From Diadophis punctatus similis (taxonomy: Eukaryota > Chordata > Lepidosauria > Squamata > Dipsadidae), in assembly GCA_023053685.1 (NCBI GenBank), contig JALIGW010000058.1, forward strand, positions 2,296,425-2,360,424: 64,000 bases of DNA. The letters run 5' to 3'. The translations under genes and the position numbers were made by a program. This document shows positions 11,546 to 21,679 of the stretch, piece by piece. The notes beneath the pieces are model-generated. The model ran no database searches. It was not told the origin of the DNA and saw nothing but the letters and a program-made list of their open reading frames with translations. Positions within the stretch are counted from its first letter, which is position 1; each line of letters opens with the position of its first letter.

Positions 11546-12068
11546 ACTCTGCACATGCCCAGAGCAAGTCATTGAAAGGCAGGGTTGGAAATTTAAGGAT
11601 AAAACAGTCTGAAGGGGGGCGGGGAAAGCAGCCCTTTTCCCCCACCAGCAGGAAGGACTCTGCACATGCCCGGAGCAAGTCAGTTAAAGGCATGATGGAA
11701 ATCTAAGACTAAAAGAAATAAATTAAAACAAGTCAGAAGGGGAAAAAAGCAGCCCCAACCCCCCCTCAAAACAGCAAGGACTCTCTGCACATGCCCAGAG
11801 CAACTCCTTGAAAGGCAAGGTGGCAATTTATGAATAAAATAAAATAGAAAAAAAGCCCAGCCCTCCCCCCTCCAAAGCAGCGAGGACTCTGCACATGCCC
11901 AGAGCAATTGCCTGAAAGGCAGAGCGAAAATCTAAGAATAAAATAAAATAAATGTGAAGAAAAAAGCAGCACCTTCTTCCCCCACCCACCCCCTCCCCAA
12001 ACAGTGAGCACTCTGCACATGGCCGGAAGAAAGTCATTGAAAGGCAGAGTGGAAATTTCATAAAATAA
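11546..12068. repeat. Minisatellite, five units of about 105-125 bp
   Basis: ACTCTGCACATGCCCAGAGC begins units near 11547, 11656, 11778, 11886 and 12009, each followed by GAAAGGCAGAGTGGAAAT, an AATAAAATAAA-type run and an AAAGCAGC block. It abuts the CpG island. Confidence 0.85.
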
Positions 12069-12709
12069 AGGATTATTTTTTTATTTAAAAAGCCCCCTTC
12101 CCTCCCTTTTCTGCAGGCAAGGCAGCCTGGAGAAGGACCCCACATGGCGAAGGGGCTCTGGGTGACCCATGGAGTAGCTTTGGGGGCAGGGAAGCCCCCT
12201 CCCCAGGGCAGGGCCGCACCCCACCCCCACCCCACCCAAAAAGGAGGGCTGGGATAGCAGGGCCTGGGGGGGGAGGGGGCAGACCACTCCTCAAAAGCAG
12301 CGGCGTGGGGTGGGGAGGGGCCCCTCTTTGGACCCCACGCAGCCCCCCAACACATAAGGAGGAAGGGCAGCCACTTTATTGGGAGGGGCAAGCCCCTTCC
12401 CCGCATTGGGAAGCTAAAATGGGGCGGGGGGACGGGTGGCGGGCCCTCCCCATCCTTTCTGGGGGGGCAGGCCCACTAACAGGGTTAGTTACGGGAAGCC
12501 AGGCCGGGTAGGCCCACGAGCCCCCCTCACCCCGCCCCCAACCGACCCTCTTTCCACCCCCGCAACGAGGCGAGGGGGGGCGCAATTGGCATGAAACCCG
12601 GCAGCCCTTAGCCTAGGCCAAGGCGGGGGAAGGGGAAGGGCCGAGCGGGGAGCCACCGCCTCGGTTTGGGGCCTCCCGCCCGCCTCGCCTCGCACGCGCC
12701 TCCCGTTAC

Positions 12710-12760
12710 CTCAGCGGCTCAGCCGTTCCGCCCGGCCCCGCCCGCCTCGCCCGGAATCTG
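12710..12760 (-). other. MAPRE1: Candidate MAPRE1 non-coding exon 1 (5' UTR), donor at 12709-12708
   Basis: On the minus strand the CpG block reads CCGCTGAG followed by GTAACGGGA, a good splice donor about 4.7 kb upstream of the exon holding the start codon. EB1 genes usually have a non-coding first exon. The 5' limit is a guess. Confidence 0.45.
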
Positions 12761-12850
12761 ACGTCACGCGCAGGCCGGCAGGCGCGCTGACGTCACCCGC
12801 GGGAAAACGGAAAAGGAAGCGTCGGACGACGATGCCGGACACGCCCCTTG
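12711..12850 (-). promoter_or_regulatory. MAPRE1: Probable MAPRE1 promoter with twin CRE sites
   Basis: A CpG-rich block upstream of the MAPRE1 coding exons. Two perfect CRE palindromes TGACGTCA lie at 12759-12766 and 12788-12795, 29 bp apart, next to GC boxes (CCCCGCCC near 12735). No TATA box is seen. Orientation is inferred from the gene; the block could also fire rightwards. Confidence 0.6.
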
Positions 12851-13089
12851 GAGGGCGGGTCTAGGCCCGGCGCCGTTGCTAAGAGCCCGCTTTGCGGCTG
12901 AGGTGACGGAGGCCACGCCCCCCTCCAGCTTCTTTAGCAGGCCTGGTTCACGGTTTACTCGACCTTAGCCGCTTTATAGGCAGACTCCTGCTCTATTTAT
13001 TTGTTTATAGAAAAAAATAAAAATTTAATAAAAAGTCTGTTTTATTTATTAAAATAAAGTATTATGATTGTAAATTATTATTGTTAACG

Positions 13090-13345
13090 CTGGCCGCCCC
13101 TCAGCCCATCTTTCCCACATTTCGGCCCTTTGGCCGGAAGAGGCCGGGCAAAGCTTGATCAGCTCCCGTTCCCATTGGTGGCGCTCGCAGGAGTGGGCGT
13201 GACCTGACCTTAGCAGCCAATCGAGGCTTAGGAACTTCCGCTGGGCTGCCGCTGCCGCTGCAGTGAGTTCTGTGCTAGAGGGGCTTGCCTTCCTATGGCG
13301 CTCTTTCCCTCCGGCTCCTTTTCTTGGAGGCTCAGAGGGCAGAGA
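13090..13345. promoter_or_regulatory. Second CpG-rich promoter-like patch
   Basis: Contains two CCAAT-type sites in opposite orientations (CCATTGG near 13171 and GCCAATCG near 13216), an ETS-like ACTTCCGCT near 13234, a CGC-rich stretch and a donor-like GTGAGT near 13264. It could be one half of a bidirectional promoter or the start of an unannotated transcript running right. No gene is recognised. Confidence 0.35.
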
Positions 13346-13784
13346 AGGCCATTGATAGCAAAGGCACTTTTTACTCTTTGCAAGAGGGTTAAATCTGGGC
13401 ATTTAATCCAAATCCTTTGGGTTATTCATCCTTGATTATCCTTCTGCCACATATTAAGCTCTTTGACCATGGGGTGAAAATAAACCCCGCAATTTAAACC
13501 AAACCAAGTTTGCATAATTTTTTCAGAGACTGATTTTGCATACTATTCATTCATAATCCAAGGAGAAATTGCCTTATTTTGAATTTCTTTTGAAGTTCGT
13601 TTTGGTTAGATTCAGCTTGTTGAACAAACGCAGCTCTTTTGGGTTTGCCATGTACTGTATTGTAATAGGTATGAACTAGTTCATGTGGGTTTGTTTAGCA
13701 AACCATGATCTGAGAGTTTGGGGATTCCTTTGCAATTGATGTAGAATGGCTTTGAACATCACAAAACCTACTGAAGCCAATTGT
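13346..13784. other. Intergenic, nothing recognised
   Basis: AT-rich, no repeat family or conserved frame identified. Confidence 0.4.
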
Positions 13785-14225
13785 ATGTCTGTAGAGATTC
13801 TCAAGTCATCCGGATCATGGCTGTCCCAAAAGTGCTTTTTCAAGAGGCAACTGGACTTTCCTGTTTTTTCTTTGAAGACCTTTCGCTTCTCATCCAAGAA
13901 GCTTCTTCAGCTCTGACCGGATGGACTGGAATGGAAGGATTTATACTCCTTGCAGACAGCTGGTCATTTGCATCCTTTCTGAGGGTCGTTGAGGCCACTT
14001 GGACCCTGCGTCCTCAGGGTCACCTGAGTAATGCTCCTGGTTACTGTAATCTGCAGTTTTTCCTCGGGAAATCCATTCCTACTCCCACACTATTCAAAGG
14101 ACACAAATGACCAGCTGTCTGCAAGGAATATAAATCCTTCCCTTCCCCACTATCCTGTCAAAGCTGAAGAAGCTTCTTAGATGAGAAGCAAAATGACTTC
14201 AAAGAAAAAGCACACAGAAAGTGTG
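13785..14225. repeat. Foldback repeat of the same family
   Basis: A reversed copy (GCTTCTCATCCAAGAAGCTT at about 13884) faces a direct copy (CTGAAGAAGCTTCTTAGATG at 14163), with GACCAGCTGTCTGCAAGGAA between. Confidence 0.5.
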
Positions 14226-14580
14226 CATTCCTGATTCTCCATTGCTCTCTTGTGGTTTGGCTCTGACCGGGAGCGGTCGCATTTAATTAGTAAGAATGTA
14301 ATTATTCAGAATTTATTGTTTTTGTACCGAAATAAATATTTTATTAGACTTTTAACTTTCGGCTTTATTTCTAAATGTCTGAGTTCCGAGAGAAAAATCA
14401 AACATCGCCTCTATGGAGATTTATTCTCACCTTAACAAAGAGAGGAGTTGCGGTTTATGTAAAAGATTGAATAAATTCAAGGACAATATTTAAAGATAAG
14501 GAAGGTAGAATTCTGATGGTAGAAATAAAAACTATCCAAAAAATTTTTTTACTAGTGACAATTTACGCACCAAACTCCCA

Positions 14581-15732
14581 CTCCCAATTTGCCGAGTCGG
14601 CGCAGAAGGATACCATGGTCAATGGTATCGAAAGCCGCTGAGAGGTCAAGTAGCACCAGGATGGAGGAATAACCTCCATCCCGGGCTCGCCAGAGATCTT
14701 CCATCAGGGTGACCAAAGCAGTTTCCGTGCTGTAGCCGCGCCTGAAACCCGATTGAAAGGGATCTAGATAATCAGTGTCATCCAATAACCGTAGGAGTTG
14801 GAACACCACTACCTTCTCTACAACCTTACCCACGAAGGGCAGGTTGGAGACTGGACGGAACTTCTTTAAATCCGCCGGGTCCAAGGCTTCTTGAGGAGGG
14901 GCCTCACCACCGCAGCTTTTAAGGGCTGTGGGATGGACCCCTCTCTCAGAAAAGCGTTCACAACCGCCTGGAGCCAGCCACATGACACCTCCCTGCTGGC
15001 CGAAACCAGCCAGGAGGGGCACAGGTCCAACAAACAAGTGGAGGAGCTCATCGCTCCTATGGCCTTGTCAACATCATCAGGAGTGATAGGCTCAAATTCA
15101 TCCCATATAACAGGACTAAGACCAGACCCTGTCATCTCGGCTAGCCCTGTCCAGCCAGAGTCCAGGTCTGTCCGAATCTGAGTGACTTTATCCGCCAGAA
15201 ACTGAGCAAATTCCTCAGCTCTGCCCTGTAAGGGTTCCTCAACTCCCTCAAGGAGGGAGTGAGTCACTCTAAACAGGGCGGCTGGGCGTGAATCAGCAGA
15301 TGCAATAAGAGCGGAAAAATGCGAACATTTCGCCGCCCGTATCGCCACTAAATAAGACTTAATAAAAGTTCTTAATAGTGTTCGGTCAGATTCAGCTTTA
15401 CTGGCCCTCCACCGTCGCTCTAGGCGTCTCTTTTGGCGTTTCATCTCCCGGAGCTCCTCAGTAAGCCAAGGAGCCCTCCTGGATCCACTACCACGGAGAG
15501 ATCGCAAAGGCACAATCCGATCCAACGCCCCTGATGCCGCCTTGTTCCAGGCAGCTACCAGAGACTCAGACAAATTGTGTACCAGAGATTCAGGTATCTC
15601 CCCAAGTTCCCTCTGGAATCCTTCTGGTTCCATTAGGCGCCTGGGGCAGAACCACCTAATCGGTCCCCCCTCCTTGCGAAGGAGGAGTGGTGCCATGAAA
15701 TCTAAACCAAACTCCTGGACAGAGGCGCTCAT
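14581..15732 (-). mobile_element. L2-type LINE ORF2 fragment (endonuclease linker and RT start)
   Basis: Minus-strand frames encode [20 protein letters not shown], then, after a frameshift near 14880, KKFRPVSNLPFVGKVVEKVV and LLDLSAAFDTIDH, the RT motif A of Jockey-superfamily (L2-like) elements. Frameshifted, 5' and 3' truncated. Confidence 0.75.
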
Positions 15733-15910
15733 AACTTTAATTCCTAAGGAGGATACAGATAACCAAAAAATTCAAAACTATAGGCCAATCTCGTTGTTGA
15801 ATGTAGACTATAAAATATTTGCAACAATTATAGCGGAACGACTCGAAAATATTAAATAAAATTATTCATACAGATCAGGAGGGATTTTTGCCCAAACAAC
15901 AGATAAGGAA

Positions 15911-16745
15911 TAATAAAAGAATTGCCCCCTAAGGACTATGTTGACTGTCCCTCCTTGGTTCTTGGGGGAGAAAAACTAACTCCCTCAGAACGGGTTCGCA
16001 ATTTGGGGGTCCTCCTAGATCCACAGCTAAAATTAGACCAACATCTTACAGCTGTGGCTAGGGGAGCTTTTGCACAGGTCCGCCTGGTGCACCAGTTGCA
16101 GCCATACTTGGAGAAGGAGGCTCTACTCACAGTCACTCATGCCCTTATCACCTCTCGATTGGACTACTGTAACGCGCTCTACATGGGGCTACCCTTGAAG
16201 AGTATCCGGAGACTTCAACTGGTGCAAAACACCCATACTCCGCCAGCTGCACTGGTTGCCCATTGGTCTCCGGGTGCAATTCAAGGTGTTGATTATCATC
16301 TTTAAAGCCCTACATGGCTTAGGACCAGGTTACCTCCGGGATCGCATCCTACCTCATACTTCCCTTCAACCAGTTAGGTCCCACAGAGTGGGTCTCCTCC
16401 GGATCCCGTCAGCCAAACAGTGCTGACTGGCGGGGCCTAGGGGGAGGGCCTTCTCTGTAGGGGCCCCTGTTCTCTGGAACCAACTTCCCCCAGGGATCCG
16501 AATCATCCCCACCCTGCTGGCCTTCCGAAAAGCCATTAAGACATGGCTCTTCCTGCAGGCGAGGTTGTGAGACAATTTTACATCCTAAGTCTGCCGCATG
16601 TATGTATGATTTTATATGTTTTTTTAATTCTTTTTAATACTGTTTTTACATTTTATATTGTTTAGTTGTTCTTTAAATGTTGTATGCCGCCCTGAGTCCT
16701 CAGGGAGTAGGGCGGCATATAAGAACACTAAATAAATAAAATAAA
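15911..16745 (+). mobile_element. L2-type LINE 3' end
   Basis: Encodes VRNLGVLLDPQLKLDQHLTA, then SRLDYCNALYMGLPLKSIRR and the ORF2 C-terminus with frameshifts, then a 3' UTR (GCCGCCCTGAGTCCTCAGGG, GGGCGGCATATAA) and an AAATAAATA tail. Confidence 0.8.
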
Positions 16746-17193
16746 TAAATAATATTATTCAACATATAATTACCGCAGCAAGAATTACTTTCACCCAAAA
16801 TTGGAAGAAAGCGAAAACACCCTCAAACGCAATGATTATAAAAAGGTGCTAGAATGCTCAGAGATAAGTAAACAATGGAATTGAGAGAGACAGAGGAAAC
16901 AATGCATTACAAAATATGGAGTAGGTGGTATGATTGGCTCGAAAGGAAAAGTAAAATTAATCTGTAAAGTAATATAAAAGGATACAACAAAATTAGACAA
17001 ATGTAACTGCAAAATGTAAACTGATGTAATGTAATATATAATATGTATAAAATTGTAAATAGGATAAAGTGACCAGATTTTTTTTTTTAAGCGGGACACC
17101 GACGGGGGGCGGGGCCGCCTGGACGCCGGGTTTTGCCCTCTGCACATGCGCAGAACGCTGCGCATGCGCAGAGGGCAAAAGACCGCTAATGTC

Positions 17194-17749
17194 GTTTCAC
17201 AACAGCCGTTCGCGTGCAGGGCAGTTTATAAATAGCGGCCGCCAGGTAGGGAGCCGGCCGGGGTTGCGCAGGGCTGGGGGAGGCTCGCTAGCCCGGCAGC
17301 TCCGGCCGCAGGAAAGAGTGGGGGGGGGGGCGTACTGGGAAGGGCCAGCAGTCGCCGCCGCCTGAGGGGGCCACCCCCCCGCCCGCCCGCCCGCCCGCCC
17401 GCTTCGCTGCAGGGGACGCTGCACCGGATCCCGAGTCGCGCCGGCTCTCCCGCGGCCACGATGCCCGCTGACCTGATGGAGAAGAGCTCCTCCTCGCCCG
17501 CGGCGGCCATCCCGGCCAGCGCCGGAGGAGTCAACGCAGGACGCCCGCCCGCCGCCCACGGCCGGCCCGAGCTGAGAGGCCTGCTGCTGCGGCTGGGCCC
17601 CCAGTCCCGGCGGCGGGAAGGCTGCGGCGGCGGCCCCAGCCTGCTGAGCCAGCGCCGGCCCGAGGGCTATGGATGCGACTCCTTCACTCGGGCCGCCCCG
17701 CCCACCGCGACGCCGGCCTTTTCGAGAGGGCGGGGCTGCATCAGGCGCC
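17194..17749 (+). pseudogene. Captured HES1-like promoter, 5' UTR and partial first coding exon, left arm
   Basis: Contains AGCCGTTCGCGTGCAG, a TATA box TTTATAAATAG (17225-17235), CGGCCGCCAGG, a GC-rich leader with GCTCGCTAGC, then GCCACGATG at 17461 opening MPADLMEKSSSSPAAAIPAS. From memory these match the HES1 proximal promoter, leader and N-terminus. After PAS the reading departs from HES1, with small insertions or deletions, and no bHLH domain follows. Because TATA and upstream sequence are present, genomic DNA rather than mRNA was copied. Confidence 0.7.
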
Positions 17750-17787
17750 GGGCATGCACTGGAGGGCGGTGAAGGACACGGTGGAGA

Positions 17788-18420
17788 GGCGCCTGATACT
17801 GCCCCGCCCTCTCGAAAAGGCCGGCGTCGCGGTGGGCGGGGCGGCCCGAGCGAAGGAGTCGCATCCATGGCCCTCGGCTCGGGCCGGCGCTGGCTCAGCA
17901 GGCTGGGGCCGCCGCCGCAGCCTTCCCGCCACCGGGACTGGGGGCCCAGCCGCAGCAGCAGGCCTCTCAGCTCGGGCCGGCCGTGGGCGGCGGGCGGGCG
18001 TCCTGCGTTGACTCCTCCGGCGCTGGCCGGGATGGCCGCCGCGGGCGAGGAGGAGCTCTTCTCCATCAGGTCGGCGGGCATCGTGGCCGCGGGAGAGCCG
18101 GCGCGACTCGGGATCCGGTGCAGCGTCCCCTGCAGCGAAGCGGGCGGGCGGGCGGGGGGGTGGCCCCCTCAGGCGGCGGCGACTGCTGGCCCTTCCCAGT
18201 ACGGCACCCCCCCCGCTCTTTCCTGCGGCCGGAGCTGCCGGGCTAGCAAGCCTCCCCCAGCCCTGCGCAACCCCGGCCGGCTCCCTACCTGGCGGCCGCT
18301 ATTTATAAACTGCCCTGCAAGCGAACGGCTCTTGTGAAACTTGCCAAACTTGTGAAGAGCCCTTGCAAAGCCGTGCCCGCCGAAAATTGTATTTGTCTTT
18401 CGCCCCCCCATGAGCCGCGG
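17788..18420 (-). pseudogene. Captured HES1-like promoter and exon fragment, right arm (inverted)
   Basis: Near-identical inverted copy of the left arm, with ATG at 18081-18079 and TATA box at 18299-18309 on the minus strand. It extends further upstream than the left arm: on the minus strand it reads AAGTTTGGCAAGTTTCACAA just before AGCCGTTCGC, again close to the HES1 promoter as I recall it. Its promoter faces the left arm's promoter. Confidence 0.7.
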
Positions 18421-18929
18421 CCGGCTGTCCCTGCAGGGGAGAGCCCGCCCCCCAGCCCTCCCTCGCCCCTTTAAAAAAATCGGGACTTTTTAAGAGGGCG
18501 GGCGGGACGCGGGACAAATCATTAAAAAGCGGGTCTGTCCCGCCAAAATCGGGACGTCTGGTCACCTTAAAATAGGAATAAGAATCTTGAAGTCAAAAAC
18601 AATAGCCTTAGGTAAAGAAATTGTAAAATGAAGAAAAAGCTTCCGATAGCGACAAGCTGTATTAGTGAAATTATGTTTTGTCTTTTTGTCTTGTCTTTTT
18701 AATGTGAAAAATTTCAAATAAAAAATTTTTTTTCACAAAAAAAATATGCAGCTACGAGGCTTTGATCTGTGCTGGTTTAGCATGATATGTCAATGCCTAC
18801 ATCAGACTGGGCCGTCCCAAAGTCTGGAATAGAGACAGGAAATTGGTGGAGACAAGTTACCTCTCATATTCAAGGAGATACACCTTTTGAAGAGGAATCA
18901 AATAATGGTAGAAATATTTTTTAACTCTG

Positions 18930-19000
18930 CGGTGAGCAGGGGGTTGGACTAGAAGACCTCCAAGGTCCCTTCCCACTGTCCTGTCCTATCCTATTCTATT
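18930..19000 (+). repeat. CR1 3' tail fragment
   Basis: AGGGGGTTGGACTAGAAGAC followed by CTATCCTATTCTATT tail repeats. Confidence 0.6.
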
Positions 19001-19187
19001 TGTGGGAAACAGAGCATATTGTTTTTACAGAATTGTAAGACATGCTAGCCTGTGAAGAAAATACATTGTATGTTTCTAATCTCATGAGCTAGCTAGGCTG
19101 AAGCCTGAGAATTGTATGTAGGAAGGCCCCTGCTATGCTACAAACCAGTCTTAACCAGAATTTGCTGATATGATAGTTCATTTAGAG

Positions 19188-20392
19188 TAAGGTGACCAGA
19201 CGTCCCGCTTTTGGCGGGACAGACACACTTTTCAAGCGTGTGTCCCGCGTCCCGCATTGTTTCCAAAAAGTCACGCTTTTTTGGAAACAATGGGACGTCT
19301 GGTCACCTTACTAGATGGCTCCCAAGAAGCGGCTCCCCGCCCCCGGAAAGAGCAGAGACAGGCTGGCCTGGCTCCGGCTCCTTTCCTCCCCAGGAATCAA
19401 GAGGAGGAGGCGCCGAACCCCTCACTTTCCACACACCCCGAAGCCGCTTTCCGCCACCACCACCCCGCCCAACTTTCCGCCGGCCCCGCCTCCCCGCCTC
19501 GTGAGGTCACTTTTCAGCTGTCGCGGCGAAGGCTTCTTTCGCCGAGTTTGCCACGGGAGGGGTAGGGGGGCGGCTGGGGGGCGACCCTCCGGGGAAGGGC
19601 TCATTCTTTTCTTTTCGGCCCATCTCGGAGTCTCCGGAAGGGGTGGAGTCTGGGGGAATGTTGCTTTTGCAGAGCGGTGGTGAGAACCTTTCCCCAGACT
19701 GGTAAGTTTTAGGTTTCCTTACTCTCTGCCTCGCACTCGCCAAAGCGGATCTTCTTGAGGGAAACAGCTCCGTGCCGGGCAAGGAAAACCCCCCCACCGC
19801 GCTCAGACGTGGCCGAGCACGCTCAGCCCCGCTTGACAGCAACAGTGGCTTGGGCTGGCTGGCTGGCAGGCAAGCGACGCAAGGCGTGGGGCACCCGCCG
19901 GATGCCGCCCCGGAGAGAAGACCAGGCCCGGCTGGCAAGGGCCAGGAAGGATTTTTCCCGCGCCGTCAGCCAGCTTGTCCTCCAGGCAGACGCAGCAAAG
20001 GCTGCAGCTTTGTGCACCACCACCTTTACCAATGCCATGGCCGGGGCTCGCCTCTGCTGCGTCTGACCCGGAGGACAAGCTGGCTGGCGGCTCGGGAAAA
20101 ATCCTTCCTGGCCCTTGCCAGCCGGGCCTGGTCTTCTCTCCGGGGCGGCGTCCGGCGGGTGCCCCACGCCTTGCGTCGCTTGCCTGCCAGCCAGCCAGCT
20201 TGCCTGCCAGCTCCCGAAGGGGAGGCGGGAGGCGAGGAAAGGCCTCCCGCCTCCCCACCCACCCACCTGGACGCCATTAGCATCTTTTGCCTTCTGCGCA
20301 TGCGCAGAGGGCAAAACTCAAATGACGGCGTCCAGGAGGCCCCACCCCCCCCCGGCAATGTCCCGCTTAAAAAAAAAAATCTGGTCACTTTA
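19188..20392 (-). mobile_element. hAT-type foldback element, same family, different captured DNA
   Basis: Ends TAAGGTGACCAGACG and TCTGGTCACTTTA, with perfect 8-bp duplication ATTTAGAG (19180-19187 and 20393-20400). Relative to the element at 17065 it is inverted: the poly-A/GCGGGAC end is at its right. It holds a 125-bp terminal hairpin (19188-19312), a GC-rich unique segment (19313-19830), an inverted repeat with arms about 19847-19995 and 20060-20210, and an NRF1-type palindrome at 20295-20306. The captured sequence is not recognised; it contains a donor-like GTAAGT at 19702. Confidence 0.8.
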
Positions 20393-20413
20393 ATTTAGAG
20401 ACAACCCCTAGGA

Positions 20414-20847
20414 CAGTGATGGCGAACCTTTTTTTCCTCAGGTGCCGAAAGCGCGTGCGTGTGCACTATCGCACACACACGAGTGCCCACGCCCATAATT
20501 CAATGTCTGAGGAGGGCGAAAAATGGCTTCCCCCGCCCCCCGGAGGCCCTCTGGAGGCCGGAAATGACCCATTTCCTGACTTCCGGTGGGCCCAGTAGGC
20601 CTGTTTTTCGCCCTCTCCAGGCTCCAGAGGCTTCCCTAGAGCCTGGGGAGAGCAAAAATGCCCTCCCCCGCCCCTGGAGGCCCTCCGGAAGCCGAAAACG
20701 CCCTCCCAGAGCCTTTGCGTGAGCCCAAAATCAGCTGGCCGGCGCACACATGCGTGCTGGAGCTAAGCTAGGGCAATGGCTCACGTGCCGGCAGATATGG
20801 CTCTGTGTGCCACCTGTGGCATGCGTGCCATAGGTTCGCCATCACTG
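20414..20847. mobile_element. hAT-type MITE, CAGTGATGGCGAACC ends
   Basis: 434 bp with terminal inverted repeats CAGTGATGGCGAACC and GGTTCGCCATCACTG and a perfect 8-bp duplication CCCTAGGA (20406-20413, 20848-20855). The inside is GC-rich with inverted copies of a GGAGGCC-type motif. No coding capacity. Confidence 0.85.
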
Positions 20848-20984
20848 CCCTAGGAACTAGGACCGTAAAAGGCGATTTGTAAATAAGGGCAGGGGGGTGA
20901 TAGAATTAGAGTAATGGAAGATGCAATGGGGCGGAGATAATGTATTTACTTTAGACACTTCGGATAGGTTGTGATGACATGAGT

Positions 20985-21215
20985 ACTAATAGCAATAACA
21001 CTTAGACTTATATACCGCTTCATAGTGCTTTACAGCCCTCTCTAAGCGGTTTACAGAGTTCAGCATATTGCCCCCAACAATCTGGGTCCTCATTTTACCG
21101 ACCTCAGAAGGATGGAAGGCTGAGTCAACCTTGAGCCGGTGAGATTTGAACAGCTGAACTGCTGAACTAGCAGTAGCCTGCAGTGCTGCATTTAACCACT
21201 GCGCCACCATGGCTC
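20985..21215 (-). mobile_element. tRNA-derived SINE
   Basis: TATACCGCTTCATAGTGCTT to TGCGCCACCATGGC on the plus strand; ends like 4655-4885. Confidence 0.75.
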
Positions 21216-21679
21216 TTGGCTACTAAGGAGAGAGTCCTTGGATTCTAAGCCAATGAGGAAAAGGTGGGAGGTAAATTTGTAACGGCAATAGGGAATATAA
21301 GGCAAACATTGATGATTTAAGGTGTGTCCACATTACCTGTGTGTGTGTGGGCACTCTTTTTGCAAAGCAGGAAATAAAATTACCATTGTTTTCTCTTATT
21401 ATTGGTTCTTCTATACCGCCCTACTCCCGAGGGACTCTTGGGAAGTTTTGGCTGGTGATTATTTATTTCAAAACTAGACAATGAATCCCACATAGTGTTC
21501 CCTTCCCTTTCCAGACATTGCTTATTCTACCCAAGAAAGCTCCTTCTACAATCCTTGGTGTCTCCTTCAGGCCTCTAAAGCACAAGCGTTGTTTCCACTT
21601 AATATCCACCAGCAAAATTTATGTTTTCCGCCCAATTCTGCGTGGTTGACCTAGCTGTCCATCACCCCTAAGATCCTAA

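Larger units (their letters stand above)
12090..12950. other. CpG island
   Basis: Dense CpG and long G or C runs in an otherwise AT-balanced region, ending sharply at an AT-rich tract (12990-13080) that carries AATAAA-type words on both strands. Open frames here reflect base composition, not genes. Confidence 0.7.
17065..18569 (+). mobile_element. hAT-type non-autonomous foldback element carrying HES1-like promoter and exon copies
   Basis: Starts TAAAGTGACCAGA and ends TCTGGTCACCTTA, flanked by a perfect 8-bp duplication AAATAGGA (17057-17064 and 18570-18577). It lies in an L1 3' region whose sequence resumes on the other side. Inside: a hairpin with NRF1-type palindromes (17141-17170), then an inverted repeat with arms at about 17194-17749 and 17788-18340 and a 38-bp loop, then a GC-rich tail with GCGGGAC motifs. 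Each arm reads inward as upstream element, TATA box, leader, ATG and MPADLMEKSSSSPAAAIPAS. No transposase frame is present, so it must have been mobilised in trans. Confidence 0.85.
14428..18745 (+). mobile_element. L1 LINE remnant, broken by L2 pieces and a hAT-type element
   Basis: Plus-strand L1 pieces in order: endonuclease (14428-14580, RGVAVYVKD-like then IFKDKEGRILMVEIKTI), reverse transcriptase (15738-15910, [20 protein letters not shown]), ORF2 C-terminus and 3' UTR (16750-17056), and, after the hAT-type element, the 3' end to an AATAAA and A-rich tail (18578-18745). All frames are broken; not functional. Confidence 0.7.

Noticed and set aside
12085..12695. Several Pro, Gly and Arg-rich frames in the CpG island
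   Set aside because: Composition-driven; no start context, domain or splice-consistent extension.
15542..15859. A host gene at 15.5-15.9 kb
   Set aside because: The plus-strand frame fuses antisense L2 with an L1 reverse transcriptase piece ([14 protein letters not shown]).
17461..18337. Possible functional HES1 gene
   Set aside because: Only promoter, leader and about 20 N-terminal residues match. No bHLH or Orange domain, no WRPW end, and the copies sit as an inverted pair inside element ends with a target duplication.
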